From NCBI GenBank assembly GCA_024742665.1, contig JANSYA010000008.1:62001-126000 (forward strand): a stretch of DNA of 64,000 bases. The letters are read 5' to 3'. A program made the translations under genes and the position numbers. The notes under the pieces are model-generated. The model saw only the letters and a program-made list of their open reading frames with translations. It was not told the origin of the DNA and ran no database searches. Positions 1 through 8,096 of this stretch are shown here, piece by piece. Each line of letters begins with the position of its first letter. Position 1 is the stretch's first letter. This DNA comes from a bacterium. GTDB taxonomy: Bacteria; Spirochaetota; Leptospiria; Leptospirales; Leptonemataceae.

Positions 1-1556
1 TCTTTATAAAAATTCCGACCTGGTTTCGCTTTCAATCCGGCGAATGCATCGCGCGCAGCGGCGAGTCGGGATCCGGCGCGCCCCATTTACATTTCGAAGT
101 TCAGAAGAACGGTCGCTATATCGATCCGCTTTTTCTGCGCGGCATGGAGATTCCGGATACGAGTCCGCCGACCATGCTGAGTCTGTACGTCGAGGACGCT
201 CGCGGCGTGCAGCGCCTGCCGGTGCGTTTGCGGAGCGAGCCGCCGGAATCCGATCAGACGGAAAGCTCAGCCGTCCAGCCCAAATTTGAAGCATCCGTCG
301 AGGCGGGGACCGAAACGCCGGCCGAGCCGCGTCGGGTCTACTATGAACTGGATCCGGACGCGCGTCTGGAATGGACTCCAGGTAAATGGGTGCGCTATCT
401 GGTCGGCGGCTACGATACGATGGCCGCTCGCAACCGCAACGGCCTGCGCAGCATGACCCTCAGCGTCGATGGCCGCGAAACATTTCGCCACGAACTGGAC
501 GCGATTCTCCGCCGGGACCTCGCGCGATCCGGCCGGGTCTATCACACCGCTCGCACGGTGATCGGTCGCGAGTACGTCTATCTCTTGTATCCCGGCGGTC
601 CGCGGTCGGGCTTTTCGCACCGCAGCAGCGCGCCGATTCGGGTGAGTCTGGGCGACGCTTCGGGGAATCAAGCGATTCTGGAAACGACGCTGCCCGCCGG
701 ACCCGATGCGATCCGGGCCGCGGATTCAAATGAGGGAAGCGGCGCCCGCGTCGCATTACGTCCGATCGCCGCGGGTCGTTCGACCGTGCTGGAAACCAGC
801 GGGCCCCGCGCGAGCCTGCGCGTTACATTCGGCCCGCGCAGCCTGCACGAAGACGCCCGGGCCGGCCTGTCGATTTCCGATCGCCTGCCGGTGGCCGCTC
901 GAAAAAACGTGCGCGTTTTGCGTTCAGACCGCGGACGAGCTGAAATTAGCAATCCGGCTCCGAAAGATCCGGCCGCTTCCGACGCATCGAAGGCTCCCGT
1001 GTATCAGCTGGAAGGTCCGGTCGTCACTCTTACGGGCCGGGATTTATTTTATCGCAGCGGGGCGCGGGCGGAAGCCTGGTTTCAGGCCGAGAGCTCCGAC
1101 GCGGAAGGGACAGTCGCCCTCTACGTGTACCACGAGACTGTGGGCCGCTGGCTGCTGCTCGCGTATCCCTATCGCGAAGAGCAGGGCCGCATGTACTATC
1201 GCTTTCCCTTTCGTTATGAGGGCAGTCTCGCGCAGCTGCGGGATTTGAGTCCGCCGCGGATTCTACAGCCGTCTTTGTGGAAGCCGCCGACTTTATACAG
1301 CGAAAACAAAAGCGAAATCGTGCGCGAGTTTATGGTGATCGATCGTGGCAGCGGCTTCAGTCGTGCGAATACGCAGGTCTTATTGGATGGTCGAGCGATG
1401 CCCTTTCAGTGGATACCGGACCGCGCGGCGCTCCAGGTTCGACTGCCCCCGGCGATGATCCCCGATCGCGGCGTTATGCTATCGGTGCGCGCGGGCGATC
1501 ACAGCGGGAATTTCTCGCCGTGGCAATTCGATTTTCTGGCACCGCCGCCGCGCTGA
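1..1556 (+). CDS. M23 (LytM-type) peptidase, 3' part, with large C-terminal extension
   Basis: The reading frame is open from base 3, so the start lies before the window; about 517 residues are visible. The first 33 residues end in GAPHLHFEV, the HxH zinc/catalytic motif that closes an M23 lysostaphin/LytM domain (bases 84-92 encode HLH). Such enzymes cut peptide cross-bridges of peptidoglycan, or act as LytM regulators of amidases, in the periplasm. After the motif comes an extension of about 480 residues without membrane segments, with strand-like stretches and an Arg/Ala/Pro-rich middle, probably extra-cytoplasmic binding domains. The gene converges on ispG with only 13 bp between the stops. 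The family is clear from the motif; the N-terminal half, including the other zinc ligands, is unseen, so activity cannot be judged. Confidence 0.75.
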   Translation, partial: FIKIPTWFRFQSGECIARSGESGSGAPHLHFEVQKNGRYIDPLFLRGMEIPDTSPPTMLSLYVEDARGVQRLPVRLRSEPPESDQTESSAVQPKFEASVEAGTETPAEPRRVYYELDPDARLEWTPGKWVRYLVGGYDTMAARNRNGLRSMTLSVDGRETFRHELDAILRRDLARSGRVYHTARTVIGREYVYLLYPGGPRSGFSHRSSAPIRVSLGDASGNQAILETTLPAGPDAIRAADSNEGSGARVALRPIAAGRSTVLETSGPRASLRVTFGPRSLHEDARAGLSISDRLPVAARKNVRVLRSDRGRAEISNPAPKDPAASDASKAPVYQLEGPVVTLTGRDLFYRSGARAEAWFQAESSDAEGTVALYVYHETVGRWLLLAYPYREEQGRMYYRFPFRYEGSLAQLRDLSPPRILQPSLWKPPTLYSENKSEIVREFMVIDRGSGFSRANTQVLLDGRAMPFQWIPDRAALQVRLPPAMIPDRGVMLSVRAGDHSGNFSPWQFDFLAPPPR

Positions 1557-1569
1557 TTCTGAATCGGCC

Positions 1570-3837
1570 TCAGCCGGCTTCGGGTTCGTGCCAGACGCCG
1601 TTGTCTTTTAGCAAATTGACCAGCTCTTCGTCGGCGATATTCGACGGGATATTCGGCTTCACGATTTCTTTGCCTTTGTAGAGATGGATGTGGCCGGGAG
1701 CGGCGCCGACGTAACCGAAGTCAGCGTCGGCCATTTCTCCGGGGCCGTTGACGATGCAGCCCATCACGGCGATCTTCACGCCTTTCAGATGGCCGGTCTT
1801 CGCCTTAATCCGGGCGGTGGTTGTTTGCAGATCGAAGAGCGTGCGACCACAGGACGGACATGATATAAATTCCGTTTTCGAAAGCCGCAGGCGCACGCCC
1901 TGCAATAAATCCAGCCCGAGCTTTAATAGAGCGTCGGATCCCTCCGGGCTGACGGGCGATCCTGCCGCAAACTGCGCGCAGTCTGTAGGCACCGGCAGGA
2001 GCAGGGCGTCGCCGATACCGTCTAAAAACAGGCCGCCCGCGTGAATGGCGGAATCGTAGAGCGCGTCCTGCAAATCCCGTTCAAAGCCGTCGGCGCCTGG
2101 CTGCAATACCACCGGAGGCAAACGCTGTCCTTCGTTTTTATGCAGAGCGGTGAGCGCCGCAACGAGCGCCCGATACGCGCGCGTGCCTTCTCCGGAACAT
2201 TCGATCGAAAAGGCCAGGCGCTCGATGTCCGAAACTCCGCGGTCCTTCTGGGGCGCCTTCGCGGCGAGCTCGGTAAATACCGCGGCCAAAAATTTCTCCA
2301 GGGCCTCCAGATCGCGACCTGCTATAGAAGCGAGTCGTAGATGGACCAGCACTGTCCGGGGGGCGTCATTTGATGCGGCCAGGGCGCCGGCCACTTTCGC
2401 GACCGCAGCCGCTTGCGTCGCGTTTGCGCCGGGGCCCACGTTCAGACTGAGGCGAAAACCGGCCGTGGCGAAGTGAGTGGCTATAGCCGCCAGGTTCGTC
2501 GCGTCGTTGTCGCCGGCGTCGGTCTCGCGATTGAAGTTCAGATTATTTGCACTTAGATCATAAATCAAAGCGGGCGCTTCGCTACCGGCGGGGGATGCGG
2601 CGCTCAAGCGCTCCCAGGCGCTCCGGGGAACGACGAAGGCGTCGGCGCCTTGCTTATTGTATTCAGCCAGGCGGGTGAAAAATTCGGCGGCGCTTTCGCC
2701 GGCGGTCGGAGCGGCCGGCAAAAAGATTCGGTGCTGGTGTTTCGATCCGAAGTAGACCGGACCGGCCTGGACCGCTTCCGAAAGAAAGCGGGTATAAACG
2801 TACGGGTTGACCGTCTCGCGAAAGCACTCCGCCAGGGCCGCCGGACTTTGCCCGATGGATTCGTTCGCGTTCGCGCGCGGCCCGGCCTCCGGCGATTGCT
2901 TCTGCCCGGCGGCCAGGCGTAAATTGTACGGCGCGGCGATGCGGCGTGCGGCGGGGATTTCGTGAACCGCGTCTTCGGTCAGCGATACGCGAATGGTATC
3001 TCCCAGACCGTCGTCCAGCAAACTGCCAATGCCGACGGCTGATTTGATCCGGCCGTCCTGGCCGTCGCCGGCTTCGGTCACGCCCAGATGCAGGGGGTAA
3101 TCGAAGCCTTCCAGATAAAAACGTTCCATCAGCAGGCGATAGGCCTGCACCATCACCTGCGGGTTCGATGCCTTCATCGAAACGACGATATTGTGATAGT
3201 CGACCTCCCGGGCGAAGCGAATGAATTCGAGCGCCGACTCGACCATGCCCAGGGGCGTATCGCCGAAGCGGTTCATGATTCGATCGGAAAGCGATCCATG
3301 ATTGGTGCCGATGCGCATGGCCCGCCCCAGTTCTTGCGCACGCAGCAGCAGCGGGCGAAAGGTTTCTCGCACTCGCCCGAGCTCGTCTTCGTACTCGGCG
3401 TCGGAGTACTCGATGATTTTGAATTTCTTTTTGTCGGCGAAGTTGCCTGGATTGATCCGGACCTTTTCGACGTATTCAACGGCGATCAGGGCGGCCTTCG
3501 GGGAAAAATGAATGTCGGCCACCAATGGGAAATCGTATCCGCGGTCGAGCAGGGCCTGCTTAATATGGCGCAGGTTCTCGGCGTCTTTGGGGCCGGGGGC
3601 GGTAATGCGCACGATTTCGCTGCCGGCATTGTACAGCTCAATCGCCTCGGCGACGGTTGCCTCGGTGTCCATGGTATCGGAGATGGTCATGGACTGGAGG
3701 CGGATCGGATTTGCGCCGCCGACGCCCACGTCTCCGATCCGGACTTCCCTGCTGGCGAAGCGCCGGTACTGAAACGGCGAAGCCGCCAGATAGCGACCGG
3801 CCGGCCGGTCGGTGGTGTTTGCAGACGGACCGCTCAT
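1570..3837 (-). CDS. ispG: 4-hydroxy-3-methylbut-2-enyl diphosphate synthase (flavodoxin/ferredoxin type), long form
   Basis: IspG (GcpE) reduces MEcPP to HMBPP, the penultimate step of the non-mevalonate isoprenoid pathway. The N-terminal TIM-barrel half shows the family landmarks IQSMT-like 'LQSMTISDT', 'RITAPG', 'PLVADIHF' and 'VRINPGN'. The C-terminal 4Fe-4S domain carries CPSC (C660, C663), C694 and E701 in NGPGE; the C-to-E spacing of seven matches the known three-Cys, one-Glu cluster ligation. At 755 residues it is far longer than the roughly 370-residue E. coli type. The extra length lies between the two halves, as in the long IspG of spirochaetes, Chlamydiae, Bacteroidetes and plants. 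The ATG at 3837 is supported by frame only; homology begins about residue 20, so a later start is possible. It diverges from the acyl-CoA dehydrogenase gene across 145 bp. Confidence 0.96.
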   Translation of the reverse strand: MSGPSANTTDRPAGRYLAASPFQYRRFASREVRIGDVGVGGANPIRLQSMTISDTMDTEATVAEAIELYNAGSEIVRITAPGPKDAENLRHIKQALLDRGYDFPLVADIHFSPKAALIAVEYVEKVRINPGNFADKKKFKIIEYSDAEYEDELGRVRETFRPLLLRAQELGRAMRIGTNHGSLSDRIMNRFGDTPLGMVESALEFIRFAREVDYHNIVVSMKASNPQVMVQAYRLLMERFYLEGFDYPLHLGVTEAGDGQDGRIKSAVGIGSLLDDGLGDTIRVSLTEDAVHEIPAARRIAAPYNLRLAAGQKQSPEAGPRANANESIGQSPAALAECFRETVNPYVYTRFLSEAVQAGPVYFGSKHQHRIFLPAAPTAGESAAEFFTRLAEYNKQGADAFVVPRSAWERLSAASPAGSEAPALIYDLSANNLNFNRETDAGDNDATNLAAIATHFATAGFRLSLNVGPGANATQAAAVAKVAGALAASNDAPRTVLVHLRLASIAGRDLEALEKFLAAVFTELAAKAPQKDRGVSDIERLAFSIECSGEGTRAYRALVAALTALHKNEGQRLPPVVLQPGADGFERDLQDALYDSAIHAGGLFLDGIGDALLLPVPTDCAQFAAGSPVSPEGSDALLKLGLDLLQGVRLRLSKTEFISCPSCGRTLFDLQTTTARIKAKTGHLKGVKIAVMGCIVNGPGEMADADFGYVGAAPGHIHLYKGKEIVKPNIPSNIADEELVNLLKDNGVWHEPEAG

Positions 3838-3982
3838 ACACCCATTTCAAAAATACGCGGGGCCCGGACAACCAGAAAGCGACCGTCTTCCGGCGCGGGC
3901 AGGGCACCCGGCTGTCTAAAAGACGCCTGCAAACGCCCGGAGATTGACTTGAGATCTGGATCCCGGGGCGAAAGCATGTCCC

Positions 3983-5743
3983 ATGACGCAGACCTACTCC
4001 GGTGACGCCGCTATCCCATCCCAGGCGTCCGGCGAAAACGCCGCGACGAACCCTGGACTTGCTCCCTTCGATATTTCTGACTACCGGGGAGTGGCCGGCT
4101 ACAATTTCTATAAAGAAGATCCGCTGATCAGACGCTTTGTGGCCCAGAATACCGGCGATCAGACGGCGAAACACGCTGCCGCGATCCAAAACCATCTGAT
4201 GGAATTCGGCGAGCTGGCAGGCGGGGTCTTAAACGATCTGACCATCGATGCTCACAAAGAAGGCAAGTACGGCGAAGTCGTGCAGTTCGATGCGGTCGGC
4301 AATCGGATCGACGAGGTGCGCTATTGCTATGAGCAGCGCGAGATTCGTCGGATCTGCTTCGAGCAGGGCATCGTCAATCTGAACTATCATGAAGATTGGC
4401 CGCATGAATTTACCATGCTGCACCGCATGGCGCTGGCTTATCTGGCGAATCAAAACGGCGAGGGCGGCGTGACCTGTCCGCTGGCCATGACCGACGGTAT
4501 GATTCGCGTGCTGGAAGCTCTGGGCACGCCGGAACAAAAAGAGCGTTATCTGCCGCTGGTCGCCGGACCCGAAAGCGATTCGCATTTCATGGCCGGCCAG
4601 TACGTGACCGAACGCGTCGGCGGCAGCAACGTCGGCCAGAATCGTACGGTGGCGCGCAAGCGCGAAGACGGCACCTGGATCCTAAACGGCGAAAAGTGGT
4701 TCTGTTCGAATCCCGGCGATCTGTGGGTGACCACCGCCCGGGTGCTGGACGCGGCCGGCGAGCCCACGGGTACGATCGGAATGTTTCTCGTGCCGCGCAT
4801 CAAACGCAACGGCGATTTAAACGGCTGCCGGATCTTACGTAAAAAGGACATTATCGGTTCGCGCGGTAAGATTACCGTCGAAACGGTGTACGAAGATCTC
4901 GAAGCCGAAGAACTCGGCCGTCCCGCCCACGGCCTGGCCAATATGATTAAGTACGTCATCGGCACTTCGCGCATTCACGTCGCGGTGGCCGCGAGCGGCA
5001 TGAGTCGTCGCGCGTTTTTGGAAGCGCGGGCGTATGTACAATCCCGGGAAGCCTACGGCAAGAAGGTGATTGAATATCCGACCGTGCTGCGGACTCTCGC
5101 GGAAATGCAGATTCTGCATTCGAGCATGAACTGGTGCAATTTTCGTAACTATCTGTGGAGCGACGAAAAACACGCCGCATCGCAGCTGCTCACGCCGCTC
5201 TTGAAATACGTCTCGACCACTCACGCCACCTGGATCACTCACGAAGCGATGATGCTGCACGGCGGCAACGGAATTCTGGGCGACTTCAGCGTGCTGCCGC
5301 GCCTGCACAACGACGCGATTATTAACGAAACCTGGGAAGGCACGCACAACATCATCGGCGAACATGTGTTGAAAGCTTTTTCGCGCCCGCGCATTCGCCA
5401 GGCGTACTTCGAATTGATCGAAGACAACCTGAAGGTTTATGAGGCGGGCGACGTGGAGCTGCCGTACGTCAAAAAGATGTTTCAGCAGGAACGCCGCGTG
5501 CTGGAAGACTGCGAAGACTACGGCTCCGAGTGGGCTTCGATGAATCGCCTGGCGATTTGCGATGCGCTGTATCACTGCCTGGCGCTGTCGGAGTGGATGC
5601 GCGAAGCCGGCGACGGCGAAGAGCTGATCATAGGCTTCGCCCGGGGCCTGGCGGAAATCGTTGAACGCGGCCGGCTGGGACCCACGCGCCCCCACGGAAT
5701 CTTCTCGGATCGGGATCTACTGGAAGCGCTTGTCGCTTACTAG
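3983..5743 (+). CDS. Acyl-CoA dehydrogenase family protein, AidB-like
   Basis: This is a 586-residue flavoprotein of the acyl-CoA dehydrogenase superfamily. It has an N-terminal helical region, then the middle beta domain with 'QYVTERVGGSNVGQN', which corresponds to the flavin-contacting TE.x.GSD/GSN motif, and 'LNGEKWFCSN'. The C-terminal helical bundle contains 'HGGNGILGDF' and 'NETWEGTHNI'. The Trp-Glu-Gly-Thr segment occupies the place where AidB-type and VLCAD-type proteins carry their active-site Glu. The length and the GSN motif fit AidB-like members better than short-chain dehydrogenases. The substrate cannot be deduced, and AidB-like proteins include ones linked to alkylation response. 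It stands alone between the divergent ispG and the arsenosugar pair. Confidence 0.85.
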   Translation: MTQTYSGDAAIPSQASGENAATNPGLAPFDISDYRGVAGYNFYKEDPLIRRFVAQNTGDQTAKHAAAIQNHLMEFGELAGGVLNDLTIDAHKEGKYGEVVQFDAVGNRIDEVRYCYEQREIRRICFEQGIVNLNYHEDWPHEFTMLHRMALAYLANQNGEGGVTCPLAMTDGMIRVLEALGTPEQKERYLPLVAGPESDSHFMAGQYVTERVGGSNVGQNRTVARKREDGTWILNGEKWFCSNPGDLWVTTARVLDAAGEPTGTIGMFLVPRIKRNGDLNGCRILRKKDIIGSRGKITVETVYEDLEAEELGRPAHGLANMIKYVIGTSRIHVAVAASGMSRRAFLEARAYVQSREAYGKKVIEYPTVLRTLAEMQILHSSMNWCNFRNYLWSDEKHAASQLLTPLLKYVSTTHATWITHEAMMLHGGNGILGDFSVLPRLHNDAIINETWEGTHNIIGEHVLKAFSRPRIRQAYFELIEDNLKVYEAGDVELPYVKKMFQQERRVLEDCEDYGSEWASMNRLAICDALYHCLALSEWMREAGDGEELIIGFARGLAEIVERGRLGPTRPHGIFSDRDLLEALVAY

Positions 5744-5767
5744 GCTCGGGGCGCTTGTTGCTTATTA

Positions 5768-5806
5768 GCAGGATTGCGCGGATAGCAAGATTACACGGAT
5801 TTTTTT
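5768..5806. repeat. Left arm of degenerate short-repeat array (inverted relative to 5887-5947)
   Basis: The segment reads gcaggattg-cgcggatagc-aagattacacgg followed by eight T. Its reverse complement contains units of the form AATCCgtgt and AATCtTGC, the same family found in direct orientation at 5887-5947. A 26-base core matches the other arm at 22 positions. It lies just after the acyl-CoA dehydrogenase gene and could pair with the right arm in RNA or single-stranded DNA. Confidence 0.6.
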
Positions 5807-5886
5807 TGTGGGATACTTCGCGATGGGCGCGACCGGTAAAATGAGTGCGATCGGGCAAACCCCGGACCTCAAGTCAATCCAAACCT

Positions 5887-5947
5887 CATCCGTCCAATCC
5901 GTGTCATCCTGCCATCCGTGCCAAACACATCATTCGTGCAATCCTGC
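5887..5947. repeat. Array of about seven degenerate 8-9 base units (CATCCGTGC/AATCCTGC)
   Basis: Reading along +, the units are catccgtcc, aatccgtgt, catcctgc, catccgtgc, caaacacat, cattcgtgc and aatcctgc. All are variants of (A/C)ATCC(G/T)TG(C/T). The array fills the non-coding leader upstream of the arsenosugar pair. An open frame runs through it from 5845, but the repeat content and the downstream start at 6013 argue that it is not translated. Confidence 0.6.
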
Positions 5948-6012
5948 AAAATTTTGAAACCGGGTCGGTCTCGTTGCGTCTGAATCAAATCAGTGGAGGG
6001 TACCCCCAGGCA

Positions 6013-6360
6013 ATGAGCGATAAAAAACGTCCCTATTATTACGACGCGGCGGATCTCGCGCGCTTTACCGAAATCAAACGGACCAATCCCGACCTCGGCA
6101 ATTCCTACTTCGAATACTACGGCAAGGCCATGGGGCCGGGCGCGTTGACGGAGCGGGAAAAGTCTCTGATCGCTCTGGCGGTTTCCCACGCTCTCAAGTG
6201 TCCGTACTGCATCGACGCCTACAGCCAGGCCTGCCTGGAGAAGGGCGCCGACGAAGAGCAGATGAACGAAGCAGTGCATGTCGCCGCGGCCATGGCCGCC
6301 GGCATCACCCTCGTGCACGGCGTACAAATGATGAATAAAGTGGATGATCTGTCGATATGA
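6013..6360 (+). CDS. Arsenosugar-biosynthesis-associated AhpD/carboxymuconolactone-decarboxylase-like protein
   Basis: The protein has 115 residues. The start is the ATG at 6013, preceded by GGAGG (GTGGAGGGTACCC); the frame upstream to 5845 runs through repeat DNA and is rejected. It shows the AhpD-fold core 'LTEREKSLIALAVSHALKCPYC', with a CxxC pair at C63/C66, the usual peroxidase/disulfide-relay site of the family. The residue three after the second Cys (as in CPYCIDAY) is not the His seen in classical AhpD. It ends by overlapping the ArsS start (ATGA). Proteins of this type next to ArsS-like radical SAM genes are known as arsenosugar-biosynthesis-associated peroxidase-like proteins. The call rests on sequence plus that neighbour; its precise chemistry is unknown to me. 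Confidence 0.85.
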   Translation: MSDKKRPYYYDAADLARFTEIKRTNPDLGNSYFEYYGKAMGPGALTEREKSLIALAVSHALKCPYCIDAYSQACLEKGADEEQMNEAVHVAAAMAAGITLVHGVQMMNKVDDLSI

Positions 6361-7334
6361 CGATGCCCGTAACCGAACAGCTGGAACATCTGGCGGCCTT
6401 CTCCGGAGGAAGCTTCGCGGCCGACGTCGCGAAACCGCTGGAGGCCGAGACTCTTACGACCTTTCAGATTAACCTGGGCAAAATTTGCAACCAGGCCTGC
6501 CGTCACTGCCACGTCGACGCGGGACCGAACCGCACCGAGAGCATGGATCGCGAAACGGCCGACGCGTGCCTCGCGGTGATCCGCGCGCTGCCCGAAATTA
6601 AGACCGTCGACATTACCGGCGGCGCGCCGGAAATGAACGCTCAGTTTCGGTATCTCGTCGAAGAGTCCCGGGCGGCGGGCAAACATGTCATTGATCGCTG
6701 CAACCTGACGATTCTCTCCGTGCCAGGCTACGAAGACCTGGCGGAATTTCTGGCAGGGCACGAAGTGGAAGTGATCGCGTCATTGCCGCACTTCGCCGCG
6801 TCGCGCACCGACAACCAGCGCGGCCGGGGAGTCTTTGACGCATCGATCGCCGGTCTGAAAAAACTCAACGCGCTCGGTTACGGCGATCGATTGCCGCTGC
6901 ATCTGGTGTATAATCCCACGGGAACTTTTCTCTCAAGCGGCCAGGCTCAGCTCGAACTGGAGTTCAAGCGGGAGCTCGATGCGCGCCACGGGGTTCGCTT
7001 CAACAGTCTGTTTTGCATTAACAACCTGCCGGTCAGTCGATTTTTAGAATCCCTGGTGCGGGCCGGCAAGCTCGACGAGTACATGAATACGCTGCACAGC
7101 GCTTTTAATCCGGCGACCATCGACGGCCTGATGTGCCGCCACCAGGTTTCGGTAGGTTATGACGGGCAATTGTACGACTGCGATTTCAATCAGATGCTCG
7201 AAATTCCCGCAGCCATCGGTCACATAAAAGATTTCGACGGCGAAGTCTTTCGCACGCGCCGCATCAAAACGGCCAACCACTGCTATGGCTGTACGGCGGG
7301 CGCCGGTTCCAGCTGCGGCGGCGAAATCGCCTGA
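6357..7334 (+). CDS. arsS: Arsenosugar biosynthesis radical SAM protein
   Basis: This is a radical SAM enzyme of 325 residues. The cluster motif CNQACRHC (C44, C48, C51) is followed by HVDAGPNRTE, a signature of the ArsS (radical SAM/Cys-rich) family. Further family segments are 'DITGGAPEMN', 'RCNLTIL', 'CINNLPVSRFL', 'CDFNQMLE' and a Cys-rich tail 'HCYGCTAGAGSSCGG'. ArsS is thought to add the 5'-deoxyadenosyl group to dimethylarsenic species on the way to arsenosugars. The ATG overlaps the stop of the AhpD-like gene, implying coupled translation. No arsM methyltransferase is visible in the window, so the full pathway is not shown here. Confidence 0.9.
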   Translation: MTMPVTEQLEHLAAFSGGSFAADVAKPLEAETLTTFQINLGKICNQACRHCHVDAGPNRTESMDRETADACLAVIRALPEIKTVDITGGAPEMNAQFRYLVEESRAAGKHVIDRCNLTILSVPGYEDLAEFLAGHEVEVIASLPHFAASRTDNQRGRGVFDASIAGLKKLNALGYGDRLPLHLVYNPTGTFLSSGQAQLELEFKRELDARHGVRFNSLFCINNLPVSRFLESLVRAGKLDEYMNTLHSAFNPATIDGLMCRHQVSVGYDGQLYDCDFNQMLEIPAAIGHIKDFDGEVFRTRRIKTANHCYGCTAGAGSSCGGEIA

Positions 7335-7415
7335 TTCGAATTTTTTAGCGGCCCGGGCAGCGCCGTGCAGCCGAAACGAGCGCCGGGTGAATCGGTGAAT
7401 CGTCGGCGGGCGATG

Positions 7416-7982
7416 CTATTTCCACAAAACAGCCTGCACGCTTTCGAGAGGCAGCGGGCCCAGCTGCCGGGAATCCAGGGCGTGGACGCGGTTGTCCGCC
7501 AGCACATAGATCTGGCCGTCGGGCACGATCACCGGCCCGGCGAAGTCCCGACGCAGGCTGCCCGAATGCAGGGGCTCGCCCGGGTAGCGCAGCTCGGCGG
7601 CGATGCGCCGCTCCCACTCGGATTCGAGGGGTTTGTTATTCACGAACAGCCGGCGGGCGTGGATTTGCACCTGCTCCCCCGGGAGGGCGGCGATGCGGCG
7701 GATCATATGCTGATCGGGATGTTCTGGATGCGTAAGCAAAACGACGTCGCCCCGGGTCAGCCCGGCGGGATCGAAGATCTGCAGGAAGTACGGGCTGCTG
7801 CCGGCCGGATAGGTCGGTTCCATGTCGGGAGAGCTGATGCTCAGAGGAAAAACGATCAGGGCGTGGACGGCGAGCCGGACAAAGAAAGCCACGACCAGGG
7901 CGATCAGCGCTCCCTGGATCCACTGGCTGCGGTCGGTTCCCGACTTTCGGTTGGGTACAAGGTCGCGGTCTCTGCGAATCAC
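7416..7982 (-). CDS. Signal peptidase I homologue lacking both catalytic residues
   Basis: This 188-residue S26-family protein starts at a GTG. One membrane segment (about residues 20-46) precedes box B. Box B reads ISSPDMEPTY, where active enzymes have PSGSMxPT: the nucleophile Ser directly before Met is Asp (GAC, complement of bases 7824-7826). Box D reads MIRRIAALPGE against xIKRxxGLPGD: the general-base Lys is Arg (complement of 7698-7700). Boxes C (GDVVLL) and E (ADNRxxALDSRxxG) are kept. The fold therefore looks intact but the Ser-Lys dyad is gone. It may be a non-cleaving peptide binder, a regulator of a true LepB, or a decaying paralogue. It converges with arsS; a true lepB is not in this window. 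Confidence 0.85.
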   Translation of the reverse strand: MIRRDRDLVPNRKSGTDRSQWIQGALIALVVAFFVRLAVHALIVFPLSISSPDMEPTYPAGSSPYFLQIFDPAGLTRGDVVLLTHPEHPDQHMIRRIAALPGEQVQIHARRLFVNNKPLESEWERRIAAELRYPGEPLHSGSLRRDFAGPVIVPDGQIYVLADNRVHALDSRQLGPLPLESVQAVLWK

Positions 7983-8096
7983 GCGGTAGCGGGGCGCGGC
8001 CGAAGGATTTCGTCAAGCAGGATCGGAGCCCTGAATTGGGCCGATTTCCCGAAAATTCGGTCGATTTAGAAACCTGGCCTGAAAACCTGGCACTTC

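Noticed and set aside
3088..4005. A 305-codon open frame on the plus strand over ispG and the divergent gap
   Set aside because: It lies opposite conserved ispG blocks and runs into the start of the acyl-CoA dehydrogenase gene.
5887..5947. A CRISPR array
   Set aside because: Units are 8-9 bases, variable, without constant-length spacers, and no cas gene is nearby.
5845..6012. An N-terminal extension of the AhpD-like protein
   Set aside because: The extra 56 codons are made of the short repeats (e.g. SQSKPHPSNPCHPAIRAKHI); a GGAGG before the ATG at 6013 marks the likely start.
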